This document shows positions 1-5,948 of a DNA stretch of 5,948 bases, piece by piece (the stretch's first letter is position 1; each line of letters begins with the position of its first letter). The position numbers and the translations under genes are program-made. Source of the stretch: Rudaea sp. (GTDB taxonomy: Bacteria > Pseudomonadota > Gammaproteobacteria > Xanthomonadales > Rhodanobacteraceae); assembly GCA_025934455.1 (NCBI GenBank), contig JAICYA010000137.1, forward strand, positions 1 to 5,948. The letters are read 5' to 3'. Below the pieces are notes generated by a model. That model made no database searches, was not told where the DNA came from, and worked only from the letters and a program-made list of their open reading frames with translations.

Positions 1-1758
1 CAACTGGCGCCGGATACCGCCATCGTCCTGCTGGTGCAGGGCGCGGTGCTGTGGTGGACGGGTTTGTACAAGGGCCTGTGGCGCTTCGCCAGCCTGCCGG
101 ATCTGTGGAACATCGTGCGCGCGGCTGTACTTGGTGCGCTGGGAATCGCGGTCGCGTTGTTCCTCTACGATCGCCTTGAATCGGTGCCGCGCAGCGTGCT
201 GGCGCTTTATCCGGCGATTCTGGCCGTGTTGCTCGGCACGCCGCGGCTCGCCTATCGCTACTGGAAGGACAGCCGCTTCGAATTGCTCGCGCGCGTTCCG
301 GCGCGGCGCGTGCTCGTGCTCGGTGCCGGACGCACGGGTGAAGCGCTGCTGCGCGAACTCGCGCACGATGCGCGGTATCGTCCGGTCGGCCTGCTCGACG
401 ACAACCTCACCTTGCGTGGAGCGCGCGTGCATGGCGTGCCGGTGCTCGGCACGCTGGAACGCCTGCCGGAGCTGGCGCGCGAAGCTGCCGCCGAAATGTT
501 GCTGATCGCGATCCCTTCGGCAACCACCACGCAGATGCGCCGCATCGTCGAACTGTGCGAGGAAACCGGCGTGCCGTTCCGCACCGTACCGCGTTTGCAG
601 GATGTCGTTGCCGGGCGCGCGGGTTTCAGCCAACTCAAGGAAGTAGCGATCGAGGACCTGCTCGGCCGCGACCCGGTGAATCTCGACTGGGCCGCGATGC
701 GCGCGGGATTGTCCGGCCAGCGCGTGCTCATCACCGGTGGCGGCGGTTCCATCGGCGCGGAATTGTGCCGGCAGGTGGCGCGCCTGGGTGTTGAGTCGCT
801 GGCCATCCTGGAATTGTCCGAGTTCAATTTGTACCGTATCGAGCAGGAACTGCGCCGCGAGTTTCCGGATCTTCTGGTCGATGCCGTACTCGGCGATTGT
901 GGCGACGCGGCTGCTTGCGAGCGCGTTTTTGCGCGCGCCCGCCCGCAAGTAGTGCTGCACGCGGCCGCGTTCAAGCATGTGCCGCTGTTGCAGAACCAGG
1001 TGCGCGAGGCGTTTCGCAACAACGTGCTCGGCACGCAAACGGTGGCGCAGGCGGCCGACCGCCACGGCGTCGGCTGCTTCGTGCTGATTTCCACCGACAA
1101 GGCGGTCAATCCGTCCAGCGTGATGGGTGCGTGCAAGCGCGTGGCCGAGATCTTCTGCCAGAACTTCGCCGCGCATTCGACGACGCGTTTCGTCACCGTG
1201 CGTTTCGGCAACGTGCTCGATTCGGCCGGCAGCGTGGTACCGTTGTTCCGCGAGCAGATCCGCAACGGCGGGCCGGTGACGGTCACGCATCCGGAAATGT
1301 CGCGCTACTTCATGACCATTCCCGAAGCCTGCCAGCTTATCCTGCAGGCCGGCGTGCTCGGCAAGGGCGGGGAAGTCTTCGCCCTCGACATGGGCGAGCC
1401 GGTGAAGATCCGCTACCTCGCCGAGCAGATGATCCGTCTCGCCGGCAAGGTTCCGGAGCGCGACGTCGCCATCGTCTACACCGGTCTTCGTCCCGGCGAA
1501 AAACTGTTCGAGGAATTGTTCCACGACCACGAGAATTACCAGGCCACGGGACACGCCAAGATTTTCCTCGCGCAGCCGCGCAGCATGTCGTGGGAATTGC
1601 TCAACGCACAGTTGCGCCAGGCCGCGCAGTCCGTGCGTGATTACGACGAGGACGCCTTGCGCGCCTGCCTGACCAGCCTGTTGCCAGGTTTTTCCTGGCG
1701 CGATGAAGCGGATTCCGCCGAAATCGTGCCGATTGCACGTCATGTCGAAGGAGCTTGA
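1..1758 (+). CDS. Membrane nucleotide-sugar 4,6-dehydratase, WbpM/CapD/PglF family (5' end missing)
   Basis: The frame is open from base 1 and gives 585 residues. The GTG at 34 lies inside the conserved stretch before the LYKGLWRFASLPDLW segment, so it is not the true start; the gene begins upstream, and family members have extra N-terminal membrane helices. Numbering from base 1, hydrophobic segments lie near residues 41-58 and 65-80. A first Rossmann domain follows with GAGRTG (108-113), then the catalytic short-chain dehydrogenase/reductase domain with GGGGSIG (246-252), HAAAFKHVP (320-328), STDK (364-367), Met375 and Lys379 in the MxxxK arrangement (Met replaces the usual Tyr, as known for WbpM), and LRPGEKLFEEL (496-506). 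The family removes water from UDP-GlcNAc or a related UDP-sugar to give the 4-keto-6-deoxy intermediate for O-antigen or capsule sugars, at the inner membrane facing the cytoplasm. The exact substrate cannot be read from sequence. It is followed directly by galU, which fits a polysaccharide operon. Confidence 0.93.
   Translation, partial: QLAPDTAIVLLVQGAVLWWTGLYKGLWRFASLPDLWNIVRAAVLGALGIAVALFLYDRLESVPRSVLALYPAILAVLLGTPRLAYRYWKDSRFELLARVPARRVLVLGAGRTGEALLRELAHDARYRPVGLLDDNLTLRGARVHGVPVLGTLERLPELAREAAAEMLLIAIPSATTTQMRRIVELCEETGVPFRTVPRLQDVVAGRAGFSQLKEVAIEDLLGRDPVNLDWAAMRAGLSGQRVLITGGGGSIGAELCRQVARLGVESLAILELSEFNLYRIEQELRREFPDLLVDAVLGDCGDAAACERVFARARPQVVLHAAAFKHVPLLQNQVREAFRNNVLGTQTVAQAADRHGVGCFVLISTDKAVNPSSVMGACKRVAEIFCQNFAAHSTTRFVTVRFGNVLDSAGSVVPLFREQIRNGGPVTVTHPEMSRYFMTIPEACQLILQAGVLGKGGEVFALDMGEPVKIRYLAEQMIRLAGKVPERDVAIVYTGLRPGEKLFEELFHDHENYQATGHAKIFLAQPRSMSWELLNAQLRQAAQSVRDYDEDALRACLTSLLPGFSWRDEADSAEIVPIARHVEGA
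1748..1753 (+). promoter_or_regulatory. Shine-Dalgarno site of galU
   Basis: AAGGAG lies five bases before the ATG at 1759, inside the last codons of the dehydratase gene. It supports that ATG as the galU start and suggests translation directly coupled to the upstream gene. Confidence 0.75.
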
Positions 1759-2646
1759 ATGAACGCAGCCTTGCGCAAGGTCGTGTTTCCCGTGGCCGGA
1801 CTCGGCACGCGCTTCCTGCCCGCGTCCAAGGTGGTGGCCAAGGAAATGCTGCCGGTGCTGGACAAGCCGCTGATCCAGTACGCGGTCGACGAGGCCGTGA
1901 ACGCCGGCGCCGACACGCTGGTCTTCGTGACCAACCGCTACAAGCACGCGATCGCCGATTATTTCGACACGGCCTACGAGCTGGAACGCAAACTGGAGAG
2001 TTCGGGCAAGCATGAGCTTCTTGCGCTCGTGCGCAATGTGATTCCGAAACATGTGCGCTGCGTGTTCGTGACCCAGTCCGAGGCGCTGGGACTCGGCCAC
2101 GCCGTGCTGTGCGCAAAACCCGTGATCGGTGACGAACCTTTCGGCGTGATCCTCCCCGATGACTTGATCTGGACGAGTCCAGATCAAGCCGGTGGCGCCG
2201 GTGCGCTGCGCCAGATGGCGCAATTCGCGGCGAAGGAAACTGCCGGCGCGATCGCGGTCGAGGAAGTACCGCACGCGGATACGCAAAAATACGGCATCGT
2301 CGATGCGGAAAAAGCCGATGGCCGCGCCGCGCGCATTCGCCATGTCGTCGAGAAACCCAAACCCGAAGTGGCGCCGTCGAACCTCGCCATCGTCGGTCGC
2401 TACGTGCTACCGGGCCGCATCTTCGAGTTGCTGGAAAAGACCAGACCCGGTGCGGGCGGGGAAATCCAGCTGACCGATGCGATTGCCGCGTTGCTCGGCG
2501 AAGGCAAGGTCTACGCGTATCGCTTCGAGGGCACGCGTTTCGATTGCGGTAGCAAGCTCGGCCTGGTCAAGGCAACGCTGCATTTCGCCTTGCAGGATCC
2601 GGCACTCGCGGATGCGACGCGCGCTTTCATGCGGGCGTCCGCGTGA
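1759..2646 (+). CDS. galU: UTP-glucose-1-phosphate uridylyltransferase
   Basis: This cytoplasmic enzyme makes UDP-glucose and pyrophosphate from UTP and glucose-1-phosphate, feeding lipopolysaccharide, exopolysaccharide and glycosylation pathways. The 295-residue product has the usual bacterial GalU length and is complete. Visible signatures are the N-terminal nucleotide-binding loop GLGTRFLP (14-21) followed by KEMLP with Lys29, TQSEALGLGHAV (105-116), the LPDD metal/sugar-nucleotide motif (132-135), VEKPKPEVAPSNLAIVGRY (197-215), GGEIQLTDAI (233-242) and FDCGSK (261-266). The start is set by the ATG immediately after the upstream TGA and by a good ribosome site. The segment just after LPDD (about residues 136-146, IWTSPDQAGGA) seems a few residues longer than in relatives I remember, and it coincides with a perfect inverted repeat in the DNA. 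The stop overlaps the GTG start of the downstream lipoprotein gene. Confidence 0.96.
   Translation: MNAALRKVVFPVAGLGTRFLPASKVVAKEMLPVLDKPLIQYAVDEAVNAGADTLVFVTNRYKHAIADYFDTAYELERKLESSGKHELLALVRNVIPKHVRCVFVTQSEALGLGHAVLCAKPVIGDEPFGVILPDDLIWTSPDQAGGAGALRQMAQFAAKETAGAIAVEEVPHADTQKYGIVDAEKADGRAARIRHVVEKPKPEVAPSNLAIVGRYVLPGRIFELLEKTRPGAGGEIQLTDAIAALLGEGKVYAYRFEGTRFDCGSKLGLVKATLHFALQDPALADATRAFMRASA
2163..2188. repeat. Perfect 12-bp inverted repeat with 2-base centre inside galU
   Basis: CTTGATCTGGAC, then GA, then GTCCAGATCAAG: every one of the 12 arm positions pairs. In mRNA this could fold as an 11-bp stem with a CGAG tetraloop. It encodes galU residues around DLIWTSPDQA, just after the LPDD motif. 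A role in regulation is not shown; it may be a mutational product of template switching. Confidence 0.9.
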
Positions 2647-3617
2647 AGCGGCTTCGCGTGCGTGCCTTCGCACTCTCGATCCTGTTCGGCCTGCTGTCGG
2701 CCTGCCAGAACGTGCCAAGCCGCGTTGTTGCGGCGGGCGATGCGCTGTCGCGGCTGGATTCCGGCTTGAGCGGAGATTGGGACAATCATGAGCAGGCCAC
2801 GGGCGCCGCGTCGCATGCGATCGCAGTGCCGCCGGTGCGCGAGTCATTGCGCCTCGCCGATCGCCGGCGCGACGGCAGTTTGTGGTTCTGGCGACTTGAA
2901 TCAGGTGATGCCAAGGCACGCACGCATGCGCTGTGGCTGGTCCTGGCGACGGCAGCGGACAACGGCAATCGCGTGACGCTGACGCCGTACCGTCCGCTCG
3001 ATCCGGCGGCCGCCGACGCCATGTTCGACGGCAAGCGCAAATTCCGCTTCGATGCCGCGCAGTGGGCAGAACTTGGGCCGTGCGCGCAGACCGGTACGTG
3101 GAAGGATGCGCAATTCCAGGCGCAGACCGATGCCGCCGCATGCAGCGCGCTGTTGCCGGGTTTGGGTGCCGCGGCCGCGTTGTTGCCGTTGCGCATCACC
3201 CTCGACGGCGAAATGCTGCATACCGTCACGTTTGCCGATCAAGCGCGCGGTGCGGATGCGCAAATCGACGCGCGCCGGGTGCGCTGGTTCTCCGGCTGGG
3301 CGGCGATCAACGGCGGCGGGCCGATGGCACGCGCCGGCAACCAGGATTGGCACATGCAAAAGGGCATGCGCCTGTCCAGCGAGGGCGGTCGCGTTGAACT
3401 GCGTTGGCGCGATGGTGCCGCGAGCGGCTACTCGCTGGAACTGGCGCGCACCACTTACGCGGAGCGCAAACTGCGCGTGTTGCAACTCAACGTGATCGAG
3501 GATTCCAGCGGGCAGGTGATGGATTACGTCTGGACCGATCCGACCGCTGGTGCAATTGGTTTCAATCTGGGGTGGTTGCAAGTCGGGCTGAATCAGGAAT
3601 CCGCAGCAGCGCAATAG
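2643..3617 (+). CDS. Outer-membrane-type lipoprotein resembling the CpcT/CpeT family
   Basis: The 324-residue product begins with a lipoprotein signal: basic KRLRVR, a hydrophobic core AFALSILFGLL and the lipobox LSAC with Cys21. Residue +2 is Gln rather than Asp, so outer membrane sorting is expected. The GTG start is chosen because the signal peptide follows at once; it overlaps the galU stop (GTGA) and has no clear ribosome site, so translational coupling is likely. After the signal, SGDWDNHEQA (43-52), LWFWRLE (80-86), PYRPLD (115-120), and a region with Cys147, Trp153, Phe158 and Cys167 resemble the order of conserved blocks in CpcT/CpeT proteins (SGxxxNxxQ, PYR, GC, F, C). In cyanobacteria that family attaches bilins to phycobiliproteins; in non-phototrophs its role is unknown. 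About 100 more residues (225-324), rich in predicted beta strands, extend beyond that similarity. The family call is from memory of the motif pattern. The position after galU suggests an envelope role, which is inference. Confidence 0.85.
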   Translation: MKRLRVRAFALSILFGLLSACQNVPSRVVAAGDALSRLDSGLSGDWDNHEQATGAASHAIAVPPVRESLRLADRRRDGSLWFWRLESGDAKARTHALWLVLATAADNGNRVTLTPYRPLDPAAADAMFDGKRKFRFDAAQWAELGPCAQTGTWKDAQFQAQTDAAACSALLPGLGAAAALLPLRITLDGEMLHTVTFADQARGADAQIDARRVRWFSGWAAINGGGPMARAGNQDWHMQKGMRLSSEGGRVELRWRDGAASGYSLELARTTYAERKLRVLQLNVIEDSSGQVMDYVWTDPTAGAIGFNLGWLQVGLNQESAAAQ

Positions 3618-3619
3618 CC

Positions 3620-4387
3620 TCAGCGCAAATCGCGCAGATCGTCCGGCAGTCGATAATCCGGATATTTTTTGCGGAATTGATCGAGGCTGCGTATCGCCGC
3701 GTCACGCTGACCGTCGCGCAACATCTGGCGGATATTCGCCAGCCAATGCTCGGGATACAGTGAAGCATTGCGATCCCGTGCCGCCGGTGCGCCCGCGGAT
3801 GCGGCGTCGGATTGCATCGCTTTCATCGGTGCAACCATTGTTGGCGCGGGCAAAGCAGGCTTCGCTTCGGCAGCGGTTGGCGGCGGGGGCGGGGCGGATT
3901 CGCGTAACGTCTGCGCGGGCGCGGGGAATGCGCGCGGTGCGGGTCGCGATGCGGCATTTTCCACTTTTTGCATTGCCGCGGCGGGAGCCTGCGCCACGGG
4001 CGCCGCTGTCGCTGCGGGAGCGGCGGCTTTGCGCATGCTTGACGTCGTTTCGGCCGGTTGCGGTGCGGCCGGAGCGGCCGCGCTTTCGACTTCTGGCCGG
4101 TTAGCTGGCCGTTGCCATAGCTGCGGTCCGAGCTGGAAAGCGATGCCAGCCGCCACCGCGACCACGGCGGCGGCGCTGAGCGCCGGCAGCCAGCGTCCGC
4201 GAGCCGGTGTGCGAGCGGACGCTTTAACAGCGGCGACGGCACGTTGCGCCTGCGCGCGCACGGCAGCGTCGAGCTGCGCATCGGGTTCGGCCTGCGGCAG
4301 ATTGCGGTAGAGCGCAGCCAGCCGCGAGTCGTCGTCGCTCAGGAACGACTCGAAGTCGCGCTCGAATTTTTCGTTGCTGCCGCTCAT
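3620..4387 (-). CDS. Probable membrane anti-sigma factor, Ala/Pro-rich
   Basis: The 255-residue product has an acidic/charged cytoplasmic N-terminus (1-65, with a DFESFLSDDDSRLAALYRNLP segment), one membrane helix (about 67-86), a long Ala/Pro/Met/Gln-rich stretch (about 100-205, including PPPPP at 166-170), and a compact C-terminal unit (211-255) with YPEHWLANIRQMLRDGQ and a FRKKYPDYRLPDDL motif that looks like a short helical repeat. It overlaps the ECF sigma gene by ATGA, with a ribosome site GAGAGAGG eight bases before the ATG. By gene order and layout it probably holds the sigma factor at the membrane through its N-terminus and senses an envelope signal with the periplasmic part. It has no cysteine and so lacks the HxxxCxxC zinc anti-sigma motif; the anti-sigma role rests on context and architecture. 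It ends two bases from the convergent lipoprotein gene. Confidence 0.8.
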   Translation of the reverse strand: MSGSNEKFERDFESFLSDDDSRLAALYRNLPQAEPDAQLDAAVRAQAQRAVAAVKASARTPARGRWLPALSAAAVVAVAAGIAFQLGPQLWQRPANRPEVESAAAPAAPQPAETTSSMRKAAAPAATAAPVAQAPAAAMQKVENAASRPAPRAFPAPAQTLRESAPPPPPTAAEAKPALPAPTMVAPMKAMQSDAASAGAPAARDRNASLYPEHWLANIRQMLRDGQRDAAIRSLDQFRKKYPDYRLPDDLRDLR

Positions 4388-4935
4388 TCCGCGAGCCTCT
4401 CTCGTATTTTTGCAAACGCATAGCGCAGACGCGATTTCACGGTTTCCTGCCCGGCACCGGTCAGTTGCGCGATTTCGGCCAGGCCAAGTCCGGATTCCAT
4501 GCGCAGCACGAAGGCTTCGCGTTGCTCGGCGGGCAGGGCATCCAGCACCATCTGCAGGCGCCGGCGTTCCTCGAAATCGTTCAGCGCATTCTCGGGACGA
4601 TCCGATTCGGGCGCATCGAGTTCGCGCATCACCGTTTCGGTTTCCTCCGCGCCGGCTTGCGGACGACTGCGGCGGAAGTGATCCACGACGAGATTGTGCG
4701 CGATCTGCAGCAGCCAGGTCGTGAACTTCGCTTCGACGCGATAACGTTCGCGTGCGGCAATCAGCCGGCTCCAGGTTTCCTGGAACAATTCGTCGGCCAC
4801 CGCGCGGTCGGCGACGCTGCGCAGGATGTAGCGGTACAGCATGCCGCGGCTGCGTGCATAGAGCGTATCGAAGGCGCGCATGTCGCCGCGCGCATAGGCC
4901 TGCATCAGCTTTTCGTCCGGATACGCCGCGTCCAT
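4384..4935 (-). CDS. RNA polymerase ECF sigma factor (sigma-70 family)
   Basis: The 183-residue product is a two-domain extracytoplasmic-function sigma factor that would direct RNA polymerase core to a small set of promoters. Region 2 covers about residues 10-90: LMQAYARGDMRAFDTLY (10-26), the core-binding DELFQETW (48-55) and the -10 recognition segment FTTWLLQIAHNLVVDHFRR (71-89). An acidic linker (about 92-122) leads to region 4 with LPAEQREAFVLR (134-145) and the helix-turn-helix LAEIAQLTGAGQETVKSRL (152-170), which reads the -35 element. Length and lack of a C-terminal extension are typical. No ribosome site precedes the ATG at 4935; Met11 is an alternative, but it would cut into region 2, so the longer form is preferred. 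The gene is coupled to the probable anti-sigma gene by a four-base overlap. The regulon and signal cannot be told. Confidence 0.95.
   Translation of the reverse strand: MDAAYPDEKLMQAYARGDMRAFDTLYARSRGMLYRYILRSVADRAVADELFQETWSRLIAARERYRVEAKFTTWLLQIAHNLVVDHFRRSRPQAGAEETETVMRELDAPESDRPENALNDFEERRRLQMVLDALPAEQREAFVLRMESGLGLAEIAQLTGAGQETVKSRLRYAFAKIRERLAE
4396..4403 (-). promoter_or_regulatory. Shine-Dalgarno site of the anti-sigma gene
   Basis: On the minus strand GAGAGAGG sits eight bases before the ATG at 4387, within the final codons of the sigma gene. It supports that start and allows independent as well as coupled initiation. Confidence 0.6.
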
Positions 4936-4948
4936 GCGCGAAGGTTAC
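4920..4948 (-). promoter_or_regulatory. Tentative ECF-like promoter at the sigma gene start
   Basis: On the minus strand GTAACC (4948-4943) is followed after 17 bases by CGTATC (4925-4920), a spacing and base make-up seen in some ECF-type promoters. The -10 part lies inside the sigma coding region, which would demand the Met11 start, so this is weak. The remaining intergenic sequence (4936-4992) shows no good housekeeping promoter. Confidence 0.15.
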
Positions 4949-4992
4949 GGGATTTCAGACAGGCGTGAAACGGACGGATGGGCGACCCGGGG

Positions 4993-5948
4993 TCAGGGAT
5001 CCCGCATCACCATTAAACGGATCTCGGTCATGTCTTCGATCGCGTAGCGGATGCCTTCGCGGCCAAGGCCCGAATCCTTGACCCCGCCGTAGGGCATATT
5101 GTCGACTCTGAAGGAGGGGACATCGCCGATCACCACGCCGCCGACGTCGAGTTCATCCCAGGCACGCATCGCCTTGCGCACGTCGAAGGTGAACACGCCG
5201 GCCTGCAGGCCGAACTCGGAATCGTTGACGATGCGGATGGCGTCGTCGAAATCGCGGTACTTTTGCAGCAGCGCGACCGGCCCGAACGCTTCCATGCAAC
5301 TGACTTTCTGTTTCGGATCGACGTTTTCCAGTACCGTGGCTTCGAGCATGGCGCCGCTGCGCTTGCCACCGCACAGGATTTTCGCGCCGGCCTTCACGGC
5401 CTCCTGGATCCAGCCGTCGAGGCGTGCGGCTTCCTTTTCGTCGATCATCGGGCCGATGAAGGTCTTTTCGTCCTTGGGATCGCCGGCCACGAGTTTCTTG
5501 GTCGCCGCGACGAAGGCATCGCGGAAGCGCTCGTAGAAGCTTTCTTGCACCAGGATGCGCTGCACGCCGATGCAGCTTTGTCCGCTTTGATAGAACGCGC
5601 CGAAGACCATGCGCTCGACGACGAAATCCAGACGTTCGGCCTGATCGGCATCGACGATACACGCGGCATTCCCGCCGAGTTCGAGCACGACCTTCTTCTT
5701 GCCCGCGCGCGCCTTCAAATCCCAACCCACGGCCGGCGAGCCGGTGAACGAAAGCAGCTTGAAGCGCTCGTCGGTGGTGAACAGGTCCGCGCCGTCGCGG
5801 TGCGCGGGCAGGATGGAGAACGCGCCCTCGGGCAGATCGGTTTCGGCCAATACCTCACCAATGATCAGTGCGCCGATCGGCGTGCGGCTTGCCGGCTTGA
5901 GCACGAACGGACAGCCGACTGCCAACGCCGGCGCAACCTTGTGCGCGG
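4993..5948 (-). CDS. NAD(P)-dependent aldehyde dehydrogenase (5' end missing)
   Basis: The frame stays open to the window edge, giving about 317 C-terminal residues of a protein normally near 475; the TTG at 5925 is internal, because the residues before it (AHKVAPAL) continue the family's conserved sequence into GCPFVLKPASRTP, the cofactor-binding lysine segment. Numbering from that TTG, FTGSPAVG (60-67) is the NAD-binding loop, LELGGN (81-86) carries the general-base Glu82, GQSCIG (115-120) carries the catalytic Cys118, MEAFGPV (211-217) is the second cofactor glutamate motif, and PYGGVKDSGLGREG (278-291) is the C-terminal family signature. The enzyme oxidises an aldehyde to a carboxylate in the cytoplasm. 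The C-terminal block SFRVDNMPYGG recalls the lactaldehyde and non-phosphorylating glyceraldehyde-3-phosphate dehydrogenase branch, but the substrate is not determined. The sigma gene lies 57 bases downstream on the same strand, so read-through is possible, but no functional link is evident. Confidence 0.95.
   Translation of the reverse strand, partial: AHKVAPALAVGCPFVLKPASRTPIGALIIGEVLAETDLPEGAFSILPAHRDGADLFTTDERFKLLSFTGSPAVGWDLKARAGKKKVVLELGGNAACIVDADQAERLDFVVERMVFGAFYQSGQSCIGVQRILVQESFYERFRDAFVAATKKLVAGDPKDEKTFIGPMIDEKEAARLDGWIQEAVKAGAKILCGGKRSGAMLEATVLENVDPKQKVSCMEAFGPVALLQKYRDFDDAIRIVNDSEFGLQAGVFTFDVRKAMRAWDELDVGGVVIGDVPSFRVDNMPYGGVKDSGLGREGIRYAIEDMTEIRLMVMRDP

Noticed and set aside
258..1286. 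Long open frame on the minus strand opposite the dehydratase gene
   Set aside because: Its product is Ser/Arg/Thr-rich with no recognisable domain, and it lies opposite strongly conserved enzyme motifs; it is a typical high-GC shadow frame.
897..1640. Plus-strand 247-codon frame within the dehydratase gene
   Set aside because: Arg/Ala-rich translation of the shifted frame with no motif; the conserved protein lies in the other frame.
2407..3141. Minus-strand 244-codon frame across galU and the lipoprotein gene
   Set aside because: Arg-rich, no domain, and spans the junction of two well-supported plus-strand genes.
3818..4090. Low-complexity Ala/Pro coding stretch considered as a tandem DNA repeat
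   Set aside because: No regular repeat unit is visible in the DNA; it is simply biased amino-acid composition.
3768..4310. Plus-strand Gly/Ala-rich frame opposite the anti-sigma gene
   Set aside because: The Gly/Ala-rich make-up is the direct result of reading the antisense of Ala/Pro codons; the minus-strand frame has a membrane helix, a ribosome site and the expected overlap with the sigma gene.
4984..5003. GACCC-G-GGGTC and GGGATCCC palindromes at the aldehyde dehydrogenase stop as a terminator
   Set aside because: The stems are very short and no T tract follows on the minus strand, so they do not support an intrinsic terminator.

Overview
The window is high-GC, densely coding bacterial DNA with six genes and almost no intergenic space. 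The protein sequences (GalU type, WbpM-type dehydratase, and an ECF sigma factor paired with an Ala/Pro-rich membrane anti-sigma) fit a gammaproteobacterium, most likely of the order Xanthomonadales (Xanthomonadaceae or Rhodanobacteraceae). That placement is inferred from remembered family resemblance and was not tested by a search.

Left part, plus strand (1-3617): a tight three-gene unit. It opens with a 5'-truncated membrane nucleotide-sugar 4,6-dehydratase of the WbpM/CapD/PglF family. Next comes galU (UTP-glucose-1-phosphate uridylyltransferase), whose ATG directly follows the dehydratase stop codon. Last is a lipoprotein gene that overlaps galU by four bases (GTGA). The first two enzymes supply activated sugars for surface polysaccharide. 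The lipoprotein resembles the CpcT/CpeT family, and its role here is unknown.

Right part, minus strand (5948-3620): a 5'-truncated NAD(P)-dependent aldehyde dehydrogenase, a 57-base gap, then an ECF sigma factor and its probable membrane anti-sigma factor, overlapping by four bases (ATGA). The two gene blocks converge with only two bases between their stop codons at 3617/3620, and no terminator is visible there.

Nothing in the window is a clearly new system. The points most worth a second look are a perfect 12-bp inverted repeat inside galU at an apparently variable loop, the CpeT-like lipoprotein in a sugar-nucleotide operon, and the zinc-motif-free anti-sigma with its long Ala/Pro linker. 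No RNA genes, CRISPR arrays, insertion sequences or attachment sites were seen, and no stretch over 300 bases lacks a gene.
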